DNA from: Paractinoplanes abujensis
GTDB lineage: Bacteria > Actinomycetota > Actinomycetes > Mycobacteriales > Micromonosporaceae
Assembly: GCF_014204895.1 (NCBI RefSeq)
Contig: NZ_JACHMF010000001.1
Coordinates: forward strand, 2,232,001-2,296,000
Direction of reading: 5' to 3'
Length of the DNA: 64,000 nt
The notes under the pieces are model-generated. The model saw only the letters and a program-made list of their open reading frames with translations, was not told where the DNA came from and searched no databases. Position 1 is the first letter of the stretch, and each line of letters opens with the position of its first letter. The translations under genes were made by a program, and so were the position numbers. This document shows, in pieces, positions 32,885 through 40,821 of the stretch.

Positions 32885-33223
32885 ATGGGCGAACGCATGC
32901 TGCGCGGCAGCCGTCTTGGCGCAGTCAGCTACGAGTCCGACCGCAACACCGAGCTGGCGCCCCGGCAGACCCGAGAGTACCTGTGCGTGAAGGGTCACCA
33001 GTTCGAGGTGCCGTTCGCCGTCGACGCCGAGGTGCCCACCACCTGGGAGTGCAAGTTCGACGGCAGCGTCGCCCGACTGGTCGACGGCAGCGAGCCGGAG
33101 CAGAAGAAGGCCAAGCCGCCGCGTACGCACTGGGACATGCTCCTCGAGCGGCGATCGATCTCGGAGCTGGAGGACATCCTCAACGAGCGGCTCCAAGAGG
33201 TCCGGACCCGCCGGGGCCGCTGA
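32885..33223 (+). CDS. rbpA: RbpA, RNA polymerase-binding protein
   Basis: A 112-residue actinobacterial RNA-polymerase-binding protein. The N-terminal tail leads to GSRLGAVSYESDRN, followed by the beta-barrel core (YLCVKGHQFEVPFAVDAEVPTTWEC, with two cysteines), a basic linker (KKAKPPRTHWDML) and the C-terminal sigma-interaction helices (RRSISELEDILNERL). RbpA stabilises the open complex with the housekeeping sigma factor and is linked to rifampicin tolerance. A perfect sigma-R-type promoter lies upstream and a strong terminator downstream. The order rbpA, then convergent fxsA and lnt/ppm, is similar to mycobacteria. Confidence 0.97.
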   Translation: MGERMLRGSRLGAVSYESDRNTELAPRQTREYLCVKGHQFEVPFAVDAEVPTTWECKFDGSVARLVDGSEPEQKKAKPPRTHWDMLLERRSISELEDILNERLQEVRTRRGR

Positions 33224-33245
33224 CCCGGTCCGGCCACCACAACGA

Positions 33246-33280
33246 GAAAGGCCGCCCCCAGCGACGGGGGCGGCCTTTTC
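33246..33280 (+). terminator. Rho-independent terminator after rbpA
   Basis: Arms AAGGCCGCCCCC and GGGGGCGGCCTT (33248-33259 and 33266-33277) form a 12-bp stem with a six-base loop followed by TTTTC. The reverse side has an AAAG flank, so it may also serve the convergent fxsA transcript. Confidence 0.88.
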
Positions 33281-33409
33281 GCATGTCCACGGAGCACGCA
33301 CTCCCGAGCGGGCGGAGCGGCGGCGCAGGGCGGGGCCGGCGACGCGGCGGCGGGCGGCGTGGGGTGAGCCGGCGGCGTGGGGCGGGCGCAGTGCCGAGCG
33401 GCGGGTGGG

Positions 33410-33946
33410 TCAGCGGATGACTTCGCCCTCGACGACCTCGCCCTCGATGGCGGCGGCCGGGGTGCGCTGGGCCGGCCGCGAGACGGACGGCTCCTCGTCG
33501 ATCACGACGACCGGTTCGCCCGTGTCGACGCGCACGTGGCGGGCGCCGAACAGGTCGCCGGCCACAGCTCCGCCCACGCGGCGCTCGGTGTAACGCTCGA
33601 CCTGCCGGCGGGCCAGCTGGCGGCCCGGGGGCAGCACCAGCAGCAGCCCGGCGACGGCGGTCACGAAGCCCGGCACGGCCAGCAGCAGCGCGCCCAGCAG
33701 GCCGACCAGGGAGTGGGAGACCTGCTTGCCGGGCGGCCGGCCTTCGGCGGCGGCGGCCTGAAAGCGGCGCCACCCCTTGATGCCCTCGCGGCGCAGCAGC
33801 ACCATGCCGGCGATGCTGGCCGTGCCGCCGAGCAGGATCGCCCAGCCGAACCCGATGGCGTGGGCCACCGAGATGAAGGCGACGATCTCGGCGAACGCCA
33901 GCAGCGGTAGTGCCAGGGGTAGCAGGGCGAGCCCTCGACGACGCAT
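33410..33946 (-). CDS. fxsA: FxsA-family membrane protein
   Basis: A 178-residue membrane protein with the FxsA domain. The helices LPLALPLLAFAEIVAFISVAHAIG and GWAILLGGTASIAGMVLLRREG are typical, followed by VSHSLVGLLGALLLAVPGFVTAVAGLLLVLPPGR. The C-terminal 60 residues are charged and cytoplasmic. FxsA was first described as a suppressor of phage F exclusion of T7 in E. coli; its normal role is not known. ATG 33946 follows GGAGGGACC at good spacing. It is convergent with rbpA and downstream of the lnt/ppm pair. Confidence 0.92.
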   Translation of the reverse strand: MRRRGLALLPLALPLLAFAEIVAFISVAHAIGFGWAILLGGTASIAGMVLLRREGIKGWRRFQAAAAEGRPPGKQVSHSLVGLLGALLLAVPGFVTAVAGLLLVLPPGRQLARRQVERYTERRVGGAVAGDLFGARHVRVDTGEPVVVIDEEPSVSRPAQRTPAAAIEGEVVEGEVIR

Positions 33947-33999
33947 GTGGTCCCTCCGTGTCAGGTTGACCTTCCCCAGCATGACACGGCTTGACGGGA

Positions 34000-34788
34000 T
34001 CACGGCCAGGTGGAACCCTCCGCGGCCCGCTTGCCGAAGCGCTTGCGGACCGCCTCACGCCGGGCCTGCACACCCCACAAGGTGACTCTGAGCAGCTGTT
34101 CCTTGAAGATGTTGCCGCTCATCTTGCTGACGCCGTGTTCGCGCTCGGTGAACGTGATCGGCACCTCGGCGATCCGGAAGCCCGCCTGGTAGGCCCGCCA
34201 GGCCAGCTCGACCTGGAACGAATAGCCGGTCGAGGCCACCGTCTCGAAGTTGATCTCGTCGAGGACGGGCATCCGGTAGGCCCGGTAGCCGCCGGTGGCG
34301 TCCCTGAACGGCATCCGCAGGGCCATCCGGATGTAGATGTTGCCGCCGCGGGAGAGCAGCAGCCGGTGCACCGGCCAGTTGTGCACGCTGCCGCCGGGGA
34401 TGTAGCGGGTGCCCAGCACCGCGTCGGTGTCGCCCAGCGCGTCGAGCAGCTTGGGCAGTTCCTCGGGGGCGTGCGAGCCGTCGGCGTCCATCTCGACGAC
34501 GGCGTCGTAGCCCTTGTTCTTGGCCCAGGCGAAACCGGCCTTGTAGGCCGCCCCGAGCCCCTCCTTGCCCGCACGGTGCAGGACGAAGATGTGGTCGTCG
34601 GCCTCGGACAGCTCGTCGGCGATCCGGCCGGTGCCGTCGGGCGAGTTGTCGTCGGCCACGAGGATGTCGACCTCGGGCACCGCGCGGCGGACCCGCTCGG
34701 TGATCAGGCGGATGTTGTCCGCCTCGTTGTAGGTCGGGATCACCACCAGGACCCGTCCCACCCCCGGGTAGCCTTCCGCCTCGCTCAC
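34000..34788 (-). CDS. ppm1: Polyprenol monophosphomannose synthase (GT2)
   Basis: A 262-residue family 2 glycosyltransferase that transfers mannose from GDP-mannose to polyprenyl phosphate. Motifs include VVIPTYNEADNI at the N terminus, ILVADDNSPDGTG, and MDADGSHAPE, the DXD-type metal site. VLGTRYIPGGSVHNWP and the C-terminal EREHGVSKMS are typical of dolichol-phosphate mannose synthases. Its GTG overlaps the stop of lnt by four bases. In M. tuberculosis the two activities are fused in one protein (Ppm1), so here they are the unfused version; the product supplies lipoglycan and protein mannosylation. Confidence 0.93.
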   Translation of the reverse strand: MSEAEGYPGVGRVLVVIPTYNEADNIRLITERVRRAVPEVDILVADDNSPDGTGRIADELSEADDHIFVLHRAGKEGLGAAYKAGFAWAKNKGYDAVVEMDADGSHAPEELPKLLDALGDTDAVLGTRYIPGGSVHNWPVHRLLLSRGGNIYIRMALRMPFRDATGGYRAYRMPVLDEINFETVASTGYSFQVELAWRAYQAGFRIAEVPITFTEREHGVSKMSGNIFKEQLLRVTLWGVQARREAVRKRFGKRAAEGSTWP

Positions 34789-36431
34789 CGTGCCTCCGTC
34801 GTCCCGTCGTCGCCGGCCTGCGGGCCGACCTGCTGTGTGGTGCGCCGGCGGCGACGCAGCGGTAGCGCACCGGCCATGGCGGCGACCGCCGATGCGACCA
34901 TCGCCACCTCGGGCCAATGGCCCAAACGAGTCGCCAGCGTAGTCGTACCGCCGAGGCGCATGTCACGCACCATCACCGCGGCGACGTTGAAGCCGCTCGC
35001 GTCGTGCACCCGGCCGTCCGTGCCGGCGAATCCGGAGACCCCGACGGTGGACGCCATCAGGGCTTCCCGGCCGTGCTCGACCGCCCGCAACCGCACCATG
35101 GCCAGCTGCTGACGGGCTTCGGCCTCGTTGAAGGTCGCGTTGTTGGTCTGCACCGCGAACACCTGTGCCCCTGACTTCACAGTGTCGCGGACGATGTCGT
35201 CGTACGCCACCTCGAAGCAGATCACGTCGCCGACGGCGAGCCGGTCGGTGCGCAGGATGCCGGGGTGGTCGCCGGCCAGCATGTTGCGCACCAGGTCGAC
35301 CTTGTCGGTGACGAGCCGGGCGACCGGGCGCAGCGGCATGTACTCGGCGAACGGCACCGGGTGCTGCTTGACGTATTTCTGGGCGACGTCGGGGCCGGTG
35401 ACGGGGTTCCACAGGATGCCGGCGTTCTCGATGTCGCCCGGTTTGTCGGTGCGCAGCACGGTGCCGACCAGGATCGGCGCCTTGATCAGGTCGGCCGCGC
35501 GGGAGATGACCGAGGCCGCGTCGGTGTTGCGCAGCGGGTCGATGTCGCTGGAGTTCTCGGGCCAGACGACGAGGTCGGGCTGTTTCTGCCGGCCCGCGGC
35601 GACCTCGGCGGCCAGCCGCTCGGTGCCGGCGACGTGGTTGTCGAGCACGGCCCGGCGCTGGGCGTTGAAGTCGAGCCCGAGGCGCGGCACGTTGCCCTGG
35701 ACGATCGCGACCGTGGCCGTCTCGCCGCCCGGCTGCGCGATCGGCGCCAGCAGCGGACCGGCGATCAGCGCGGCCGCCACGAGCGCGAAGCCCAGCACCG
35801 GGCCGAGCGGGCGCCGGACGCGGGGCACGGGCCGCCACGCGCGCCAGGCCAGCGCGACCAGGGCGCCACCGGCGGCGGCCACCGCGAACGTGACGAGCGG
35901 GGCGCCCCCGTACGCGGCCAGGCGCAGCGCGGGCGCGTCGTCCTGGCTGAACGCGAGCCGCCCCCACGGGAACCCGCCGAACGGGGCCCGGTCGCGGCCG
36001 GCCTCCATCGCGACCCAGAGCAGCCCGGCCACGAGCGGCCACGTCCAGCGCCACCGGTCGATCAGCGGCGACGTCCAGGCGAAGGCCAGCCCCATCAGCC
36101 CCATGAACGTCGCTTGGGCGAACGACAGCAGCATCCAGGGCAGCCACCCGGCGGCGAAGCTGGTCCACACCAGCAGCGGCACGAACAGCACCAGCCCGGC
36201 CAGGGCGCCGAGCCAGAACCCGGCCCGCAGGCGGCGGCGGTGCACGGCCGCGGCGAACAGCGCCACCCCGGCCGGGGCGAGCCACCACAGCCCGTACGGC
36301 GGGAGGGCGACGAGCAGCGCCAGCCCGGCCAGCACGGCCAGCGGCAGGGCCACCTTCAGCGGCAGCGGCCGGTGGTCCGGACACGCCGCCGTGACCTGCG
36401 GCGAGACGGGAGGCTGCAACGTCGTTTCCAC
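34785..36431 (-). CDS. lnt: Apolipoprotein N-acyltransferase
   Basis: A 548-residue integral membrane enzyme that N-acylates the lipid-modified cysteine of lipoproteins. The N-terminal half has about six to seven transmembrane helices. The nitrilase-like periplasmic domain carries the catalytic triad: Glu292 in VVWPENSS, Lys355 in VKQHPVPFAEY and Cys405 in ICFEVAYDD. A last hydrophobic helix precedes the cytoplasmic RRRRR tail. GTG 36431 was chosen because it starts shortly before the first helix; a longer frame upstream is non-coding. It is translationally coupled with ppm. Several lipoproteins in this window would be its substrates. Confidence 0.95.
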   Translation of the reverse strand: METTLQPPVSPQVTAACPDHRPLPLKVALPLAVLAGLALLVALPPYGLWWLAPAGVALFAAAVHRRRLRAGFWLGALAGLVLFVPLLVWTSFAAGWLPWMLLSFAQATFMGLMGLAFAWTSPLIDRWRWTWPLVAGLLWVAMEAGRDRAPFGGFPWGRLAFSQDDAPALRLAAYGGAPLVTFAVAAAGGALVALAWRAWRPVPRVRRPLGPVLGFALVAAALIAGPLLAPIAQPGGETATVAIVQGNVPRLGLDFNAQRRAVLDNHVAGTERLAAEVAAGRQKQPDLVVWPENSSDIDPLRNTDAASVISRAADLIKAPILVGTVLRTDKPGDIENAGILWNPVTGPDVAQKYVKQHPVPFAEYMPLRPVARLVTDKVDLVRNMLAGDHPGILRTDRLAVGDVICFEVAYDDIVRDTVKSGAQVFAVQTNNATFNEAEARQQLAMVRLRAVEHGREALMASTVGVSGFAGTDGRVHDASGFNVAAVMVRDMRLGGTTTLATRLGHWPEVAMVASAVAAMAGALPLRRRRRTTQQVGPQAGDDGTTEAR

Positions 36432-36917
36432 TCGCGGAAGGCTACCTGCCGGGCCCCGCTCACCAACGGACAGTCTTGGCGCGGGCCCGCATCGAAAGCA
36501 GAACGATTCCGGGAGCAGGAGAGGCGCGGCCCTCGCGGACCGCGCCTCTCGTTTGCTTCCACGTCTCCCGGGCACGGCCGGTGGACCGTACGGATGTCGC
36601 GAGCGCCTTCGGACCGGAGTGCTCCGCGCCGGCTGCGCGGGTCACGCCGTTGTCTACTGGCGTCGTTCGATCCTCGGGCTCACCGCGGGCGCGACCGGTC
36701 CGCGCCGCCCCGCCGACCCCCACCCCCTGGACCTGGCTGAACGCGCGACCCCTGCGAGGACTGCGGGCCAGTGGGCGGGAGAACGGAGCGAACAGAGTCG
36801 CTCGCCGTGCTCAGGATGGGACGACGGTACGTCCGTCCCCCGCGGTCCTGTCAACTGCCACCCCCTCGTCCGGGCGTGTCGCGTTCGTCGGCGTGTCATG
36901 CCGGGTACCCGTTCGGG
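36432..36917. other. Interval between lnt and the kam cluster
   Basis: About 490 bp. The hairpin at 36519-36555 is the only clear element. Downstream of it (36556-36917) several short open frames exist on both strands, but none has a start with a ribosome binding site or a recognisable product. I see no RNA gene there. Confidence 0.5.
36519..36555 (-). terminator. Likely terminator beyond the kam operon
   Basis: Arms GAGAGGCGCGG (36519-36529) and CCGCGCCTCTC (36540-36550) form an 11-bp perfect stem with a ten-base loop, followed by GTTTGCTT on the plus strand. It lies about 370 bp beyond the end of the kam operon and upstream of lnt, where it could insulate lnt from leftward transcription. 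Confidence 0.6.
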
Positions 36918-38168
36918 CTACAGGCTGTTCACCAGGGCCGTGGCGGCGTCACGATGATCAATGGACAACATGCCCGCGGCGGCCAGGACGTACCGCGAGT
37001 CGATCACCGTACGGGCCCGCGCGGGCCCGGCCCAGCCGCCGGCATGATCCGACAGCACCGCGTCCAGCACATACGCGCCGCCGCCGTGCCGCAGCACCCC
37101 GCCCGAGCCCACCACGAGCCGCACGTCGCGCAGGTCGCGGCCGCCCGTGCGGGGCTGACCAGGAGCGGACGCGTGACCGCGGGCGTGCCGACGCAGCGCC
37201 ACCGTGGCCGCCGCCGCGGCTAACGCAACGTCACCCGGCGGCTGTCCGATTTCCGGAAGTGCCAATTTCTCGGCGGCCGCGGCGGCGCGCGTGCCGTCGG
37301 CGCCGACAGCGACGCCGAGATCACCCTCCACGGTCCGCGACCGCCACAGGGTGCCCGCGACGTCGCGCCGCGGCCCGGACTCCGCCTCCGCGTCGGGCAC
37401 CAGCGCCGAGTAGACGTCGGTGGTGGCGCCGCCCACGTCCACGACGAGCACGCCGGCGCCCGTCCGATCGGCCAGGAGCTCGACCGCGGCCAGCACGGCG
37501 TCCGGGGTGGCCGCGCGCACCAGCGAGGCGAACCGGGGGCCTTTCGACAGCCTCTTGCCGCCGATCACGTGCCGCAGGAACACCTCCCGGATCGCGGTCC
37601 GTGCCGGTCCGGGGTCGAGCACGCCGATGCGGGGCAGCACGTTGCCCGTGACGGTCACCGGCACGCGGCGTTCGGTCAGCCGGGCCGCCGCCTCCTCCCG
37701 CACGTCGGCGTTGCCCGCCACCACGACCGGCACCCGCAGCCGGGAGGTGGCGAGCCGGTGCGCGTTGTGCAGCAGCACCTCGCCGTCGCCGCCGTCGGTG
37801 CCGCCGACGAGCAGGATCACGTCCGGACGCGACTCGCGCAGCGCGGTGACGCCACGGCCGTCCAGCGGCCCGGTGGCCACGTGCACGACCCGGGCTCCCG
37901 CGGACAGCCCGACCCGGTGCCCGGCCTCCGCGGTGACCAGCGACTCGTACCCGACGACGGCCAGCCGCAGCCCGCCACCGGCCGACGAGCACACGTACAG
38001 CTCGTCGCCCCCGCCGACCTGCGCCACCGCCTGATCCAGACCGGTCAGCACGTCGCTGCCCGCCGTGGTCGGCACCTCGGCCCGGCGCACCAGTTCCCCG
38101 GCGCCCAGGTCGATCAGAGCCGCTTTCGTGTACGTGGACCCGACGTCCACGCACACCGCGGTCGTCAC
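36918..38168 (-). CDS. MutL-like actin-fold ATPase, probable reactivase of KamDE (KamB-like)
   Basis: A 416-residue protein of the GlmL/MutL family (actin/Hsp70-like ATPase found next to B12-dependent glutamate mutases). It begins VCVDVGSTYTKAALIDLGAG (phosphate-1 loop), then LLVGGTDGGDGEV, GVLVVDVGGATTDVYS (phosphate-2 loop) and VVGSGGVLRHG (adenosine loop). In lysine-fermenting bacteria a MutL-like gene (kamB) accompanies the lysine 5,6-aminomutase genes, probably to reload damaged cobalamin. Here its GTG overlaps the stop of kal by four bases, and the rest of the kam operon lies just upstream, which fits that role. No MutS-like partner (kamC) is visible. Confidence 0.8.
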   Translation of the reverse strand: MTTAVCVDVGSTYTKAALIDLGAGELVRRAEVPTTAGSDVLTGLDQAVAQVGGGDELYVCSSAGGGLRLAVVGYESLVTAEAGHRVGLSAGARVVHVATGPLDGRGVTALRESRPDVILLVGGTDGGDGEVLLHNAHRLATSRLRVPVVVAGNADVREEAAARLTERRVPVTVTGNVLPRIGVLDPGPARTAIREVFLRHVIGGKRLSKGPRFASLVRAATPDAVLAAVELLADRTGAGVLVVDVGGATTDVYSALVPDAEAESGPRRDVAGTLWRSRTVEGDLGVAVGADGTRAAAAAEKLALPEIGQPPGDVALAAAAATVALRRHARGHASAPGQPRTGGRDLRDVRLVVGSGGVLRHGGGAYVLDAVLSDHAGGWAGPARARTVIDSRYVLAAAGMLSIDHRDAATALVNSL

Positions 38169-38530
38169 GGCCGGGCGGGGACGACGACCGTGCCCGTGGC
38201 GGTCACCGCGACGATCGGCTCGTCGAGAACGGACGCCGCCGACGAGCCCGTCCCCCGGCACACCACCCGCGACTGGAACTCGATCCGGCGGGAGCGGGTG
38301 CCCATGTGCACGACCGTGGCCACCACCTCGAGCACGTCGCCGGCCTGCACGGGCGCCTTGAACTGCACGTCGTCGTACGACGCGAACAGCCCTTCGTCGC
38401 CGTCGAGCTGGATGCACACCTCGGTGGCCACGTCGCCGAACAGCGCGAGCGAATAGGCCCCGTCGACCAGGTTGCCCGCATAGTGCGCGTGCGAATAGGG
38501 GACGTACCTGCGATGGGTCACGGTGATCAT
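38165..38530 (-). CDS. kal: 3-Aminobutyryl-CoA ammonia-lyase
   Basis: A 121-residue hotdog-fold protein. The motif HYAGNLVDGAYSLALFGDVATE followed by DGDEGLFASYDDVQFKAPVQAGD matches my memory of Kal from lysine fermenters closely (split here by naming only its start and end). Kal removes ammonia from 3-aminobutyryl-CoA to give crotonyl-CoA, the last dedicated step of the pathway. Generic hotdog thioesterases lack the DGDEGLF stretch. Its ATG overlaps the stop of kamE (ATGA), and its own stop overlaps the MutL-like gene, so it is embedded in a tightly coupled operon. Confidence 0.85.
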   Translation of the reverse strand: MITVTHRRYVPYSHAHYAGNLVDGAYSLALFGDVATEVCIQLDGDEGLFASYDDVQFKAPVQAGDVLEVVATVVHMGTRSRRIEFQSRVVCRGTGSSAASVLDEPIVAVTATGTVVVPARP

Positions 38531-39258
38531 GAGCGGCTCCGGGCCAGTGCGTGGACAAGATAAGAGGCGACTTCGCGCGGGGTCGTCCCGCGCGTGAAGA
38601 TCCGGTCGACGCCCAGGTCGGCCGCCATCAGCTCGTCGAAGCGGGGCCCGCCGACGATCAGAAGCGGACGCTTCCCGGCCGGCAGGGCCTCGCGGAACGC
38701 GGCCGACATGGCCCGGGTGTTCTGCAGGTGCGCGTCGCGCTGGGTGACGACCTGCGAGACCAGCACGGCGTCGGCCTTGCGTTCGCGGGCGGTCTCGACC
38801 AGGTCCGGCACGGAGACCTGGGCACCCATGTTGGTCACGGACAGCTCGCTGTAGTACTCCAGGCCCTTCTCCCCGGCGATGCCCTTGAGGTTGAGGATGG
38901 CGTCGATGCCGACGGTGTGCGCGTCGGTGCCGATGCAGGCGCCCACCACGTTGAGCCGCCGCCGCAGGGTGCGTTTGATGACGGCGTTGACCTCCTTGGC
39001 GCTCAGCAGCGGGAAGTCGCGCTCGACGACCTGCACCTTCTCGGTGTCGACGAGGTGGTTGACCCGGCCGTAGACGACGAAGAACGTGAGGTCGCCCATC
39101 GGCTTGGCGTGCACGAGCAGGGCCGGGTCCATGCCCATCTTGTTGGCCAGCTGGATCGCGGCGCCCTCGGCGCGTTTGTCGTGCGGCAGGGGCAGGGTGA
39201 AGGACAGCTGCACCATGCCGTCGCCGGTGGTGTCCCCGTACGGGCGAACGATGCTCAT
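38527..39258 (-). CDS. kamE: Beta-lysine 5,6-aminomutase, B12-binding beta subunit
   Basis: A 243-residue small subunit of lysine 5,6-aminomutase. The cobalamin-binding motif DxHxxG is present as TDAHTVGID near residue 121, followed by ILNLKG, where the lysine could hold pyridoxal phosphate as in the clostridial enzyme. The Rossmann-like B12 domain continues with ADAVLVSQVVTQRDAHL and LLIVGGPRFDE. With KamD it moves the terminal amino group of (D- or beta-)lysine from C6 to C5, giving 3,5-diaminohexanoate. The start overlaps the stop of kamD (ATGA), as expected for a stoichiometric partner. Confidence 0.93.
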   Translation of the reverse strand: MSIVRPYGDTTGDGMVQLSFTLPLPHDKRAEGAAIQLANKMGMDPALLVHAKPMGDLTFFVVYGRVNHLVDTEKVQVVERDFPLLSAKEVNAVIKRTLRRRLNVVGACIGTDAHTVGIDAILNLKGIAGEKGLEYYSELSVTNMGAQVSVPDLVETARERKADAVLVSQVVTQRDAHLQNTRAMSAAFREALPAGKRPLLIVGGPRFDELMAADLGVDRIFTRGTTPREVASYLVHALARSRS

Positions 39259-40808
39259 GCCTCGAGGGCCTCCGTCACCGGGTTGTAGTAGTCCTCGTCG
39301 TGTTTCGCCACGCCGTCGAGGCCCTTGCCCCGGTCGGCGGGCCGCTTCATGATCCCGAACGTGCCGTCGGCGATCGCGTCGAGCAGCGACTCGCCGACGA
39401 TCCTCTCGAGCAGGTCGACCGCCTCGCCCAGCACCTCGTGGGCCCGGCTCTGGATGAAGCCGCCCCGAGCCGGGACGAAGTCCTCGTGCAGCTTCCCGGC
39501 GCCGGTCAGCACGTACCGGACGTTCTGCAGGGCGATGTCGCGGTCGCTGAGCCACGGCGTGACGACGGCCTCGGTCATCATGCCGACCAGCAGGATGCCC
39601 TGGCCGGTGAGCGCCCCGGCCAGGTTGAAGAACCCGTCGAGCAGGTTGCCGCGGAACACGTCGCCGGTCATGTGCTTGGTCGGCGGCATCCACTTGAGCG
39701 GCGCGTCCGGGAACAGCTCGCGGGCCAGCAGCGCGTGCGCCAGCTCGAGCCGGAACGACTCCGGCAGGTCGGGGTTGATCTCGAAGGCGTGGCCCAGGCC
39801 GAGCTGCCAGTCCTGCAGGCCGGCCTCGTGCGCGAAGTACTCGTTGAGCAGCTGCGACACCGTCACCGTGTGGGCCGCCTCGACCGCGTCCGCGGTGGTC
39901 AGGTAGTTGTCCTCGCCGGTGTTGATGATGATGCCCGCGCGGGCGTGGACCTGGCGGGAGAAGCGCTGGTCGACGAACGTACGGATGGGGTTGATGTCGC
40001 GGAACAGGATGCCGTACATGCTGTCGTTGAGCATCATGTCGAGCCGTTCCAGGCCGGCCAGCGCGGCGATCTCGGGCATGCACAACCCGGACGCATAGTT
40101 GGTCAGCCGCACGTACCGTCCCAGCTCCTTGGACGTCTCGTCCAGCGCGGCCCGCATCAGCCGGAAGTTCTCCTGCGTCGCGTACGTGCCCGCGAAGCCC
40201 TCGCGGGTGGCGCCCTCGGGCACGTAGTCGAGCAGCGACTGCCCGGTCGAACGGATCACCGCGATCACGTCGGCGCCGGCCCGCGCGGCCGCCTGCGCCT
40301 GCGGAATGTCCTCGTAGATGTCGCCGGTGGCCACGATCAGGTAGATCCACGGGCGCTGCCGGGGGTCGCCGTGCCGTTTGATCAGCCGCTCGCGTTCGGC
40401 CCGCCGCCGATCCACGATCTTGAGCCCGGCCCCGGTGTGTTTCTTGGCGGAGCGGCGAGCCGCGGCGGCTTCGGCGCCACCGGGCAGGTCGAACCGGACG
40501 GCGCCCGCGGCGGCCTTCTGCGCGAGCACGGTGATGTCGTCGACCCCGGTGCTCCGCATCGCGTGGAACACCGGGACCGCCACGCCGTGGCCCAGGCCGA
40601 CGTCGGCCCGCACGGCGTCGACCAGCCGGTTCACCCAGGGGATGCCGTCGGGGTCGGCCCCGCGCACCCCGGCCAGCCGCAGCACCGCCCGCTCCACCGA
40701 CACCGTGGTGTGCGAGCGGGCCAGGTCGACCACCGGCCGCCCCGCCTTGGCCGCGAGCCGGCGCGCCGTGCGCACCACCCGCGGGTCCAGATCAAGCTTC
40801 CCCGCCAC
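39255..40808 (-). CDS. kamD: Beta-lysine 5,6-aminomutase, alpha subunit
   Basis: A 517-residue TIM-barrel alpha subunit of lysine 5,6-aminomutase. Family stretches include RPWIYLIVATGDIYEDIPQA, VIAVIRSTGQSLLDYVPEGA, YASGLCMPEIAAL and MLNDSMYGILFRDINP, all strongly conserved in KamD. The enzyme uses adenosylcobalamin and pyridoxal phosphate. GTG 40808 is preceded by GAGGAG; the gap from the amidohydrolase is 13 bp. The length is the normal 510-520 residues. Presence in an actinomycete, presumably an aerobe, is unusual since the pathway was defined in anaerobic fermenters. Confidence 0.94.
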   Translation of the reverse strand: MAGKLDLDPRVVRTARRLAAKAGRPVVDLARSHTTVSVERAVLRLAGVRGADPDGIPWVNRLVDAVRADVGLGHGVAVPVFHAMRSTGVDDITVLAQKAAAGAVRFDLPGGAEAAAARRSAKKHTGAGLKIVDRRRAERERLIKRHGDPRQRPWIYLIVATGDIYEDIPQAQAAARAGADVIAVIRSTGQSLLDYVPEGATREGFAGTYATQENFRLMRAALDETSKELGRYVRLTNYASGLCMPEIAALAGLERLDMMLNDSMYGILFRDINPIRTFVDQRFSRQVHARAGIIINTGEDNYLTTADAVEAAHTVTVSQLLNEYFAHEAGLQDWQLGLGHAFEINPDLPESFRLELAHALLARELFPDAPLKWMPPTKHMTGDVFRGNLLDGFFNLAGALTGQGILLVGMMTEAVVTPWLSDRDIALQNVRYVLTGAGKLHEDFVPARGGFIQSRAHEVLGEAVDLLERIVGESLLDAIADGTFGIMKRPADRGKGLDGVAKHDEDYYNPVTEALEA

Positions 40809-40821
40809 TTGCGCTCCTCGC

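Noticed and set aside
36556..36917. A hidden small gene or tRNA between lnt and the kam cluster
   Set aside because: No cloverleaf-like sequence, and short open frames lack start signals and recognisable motifs.
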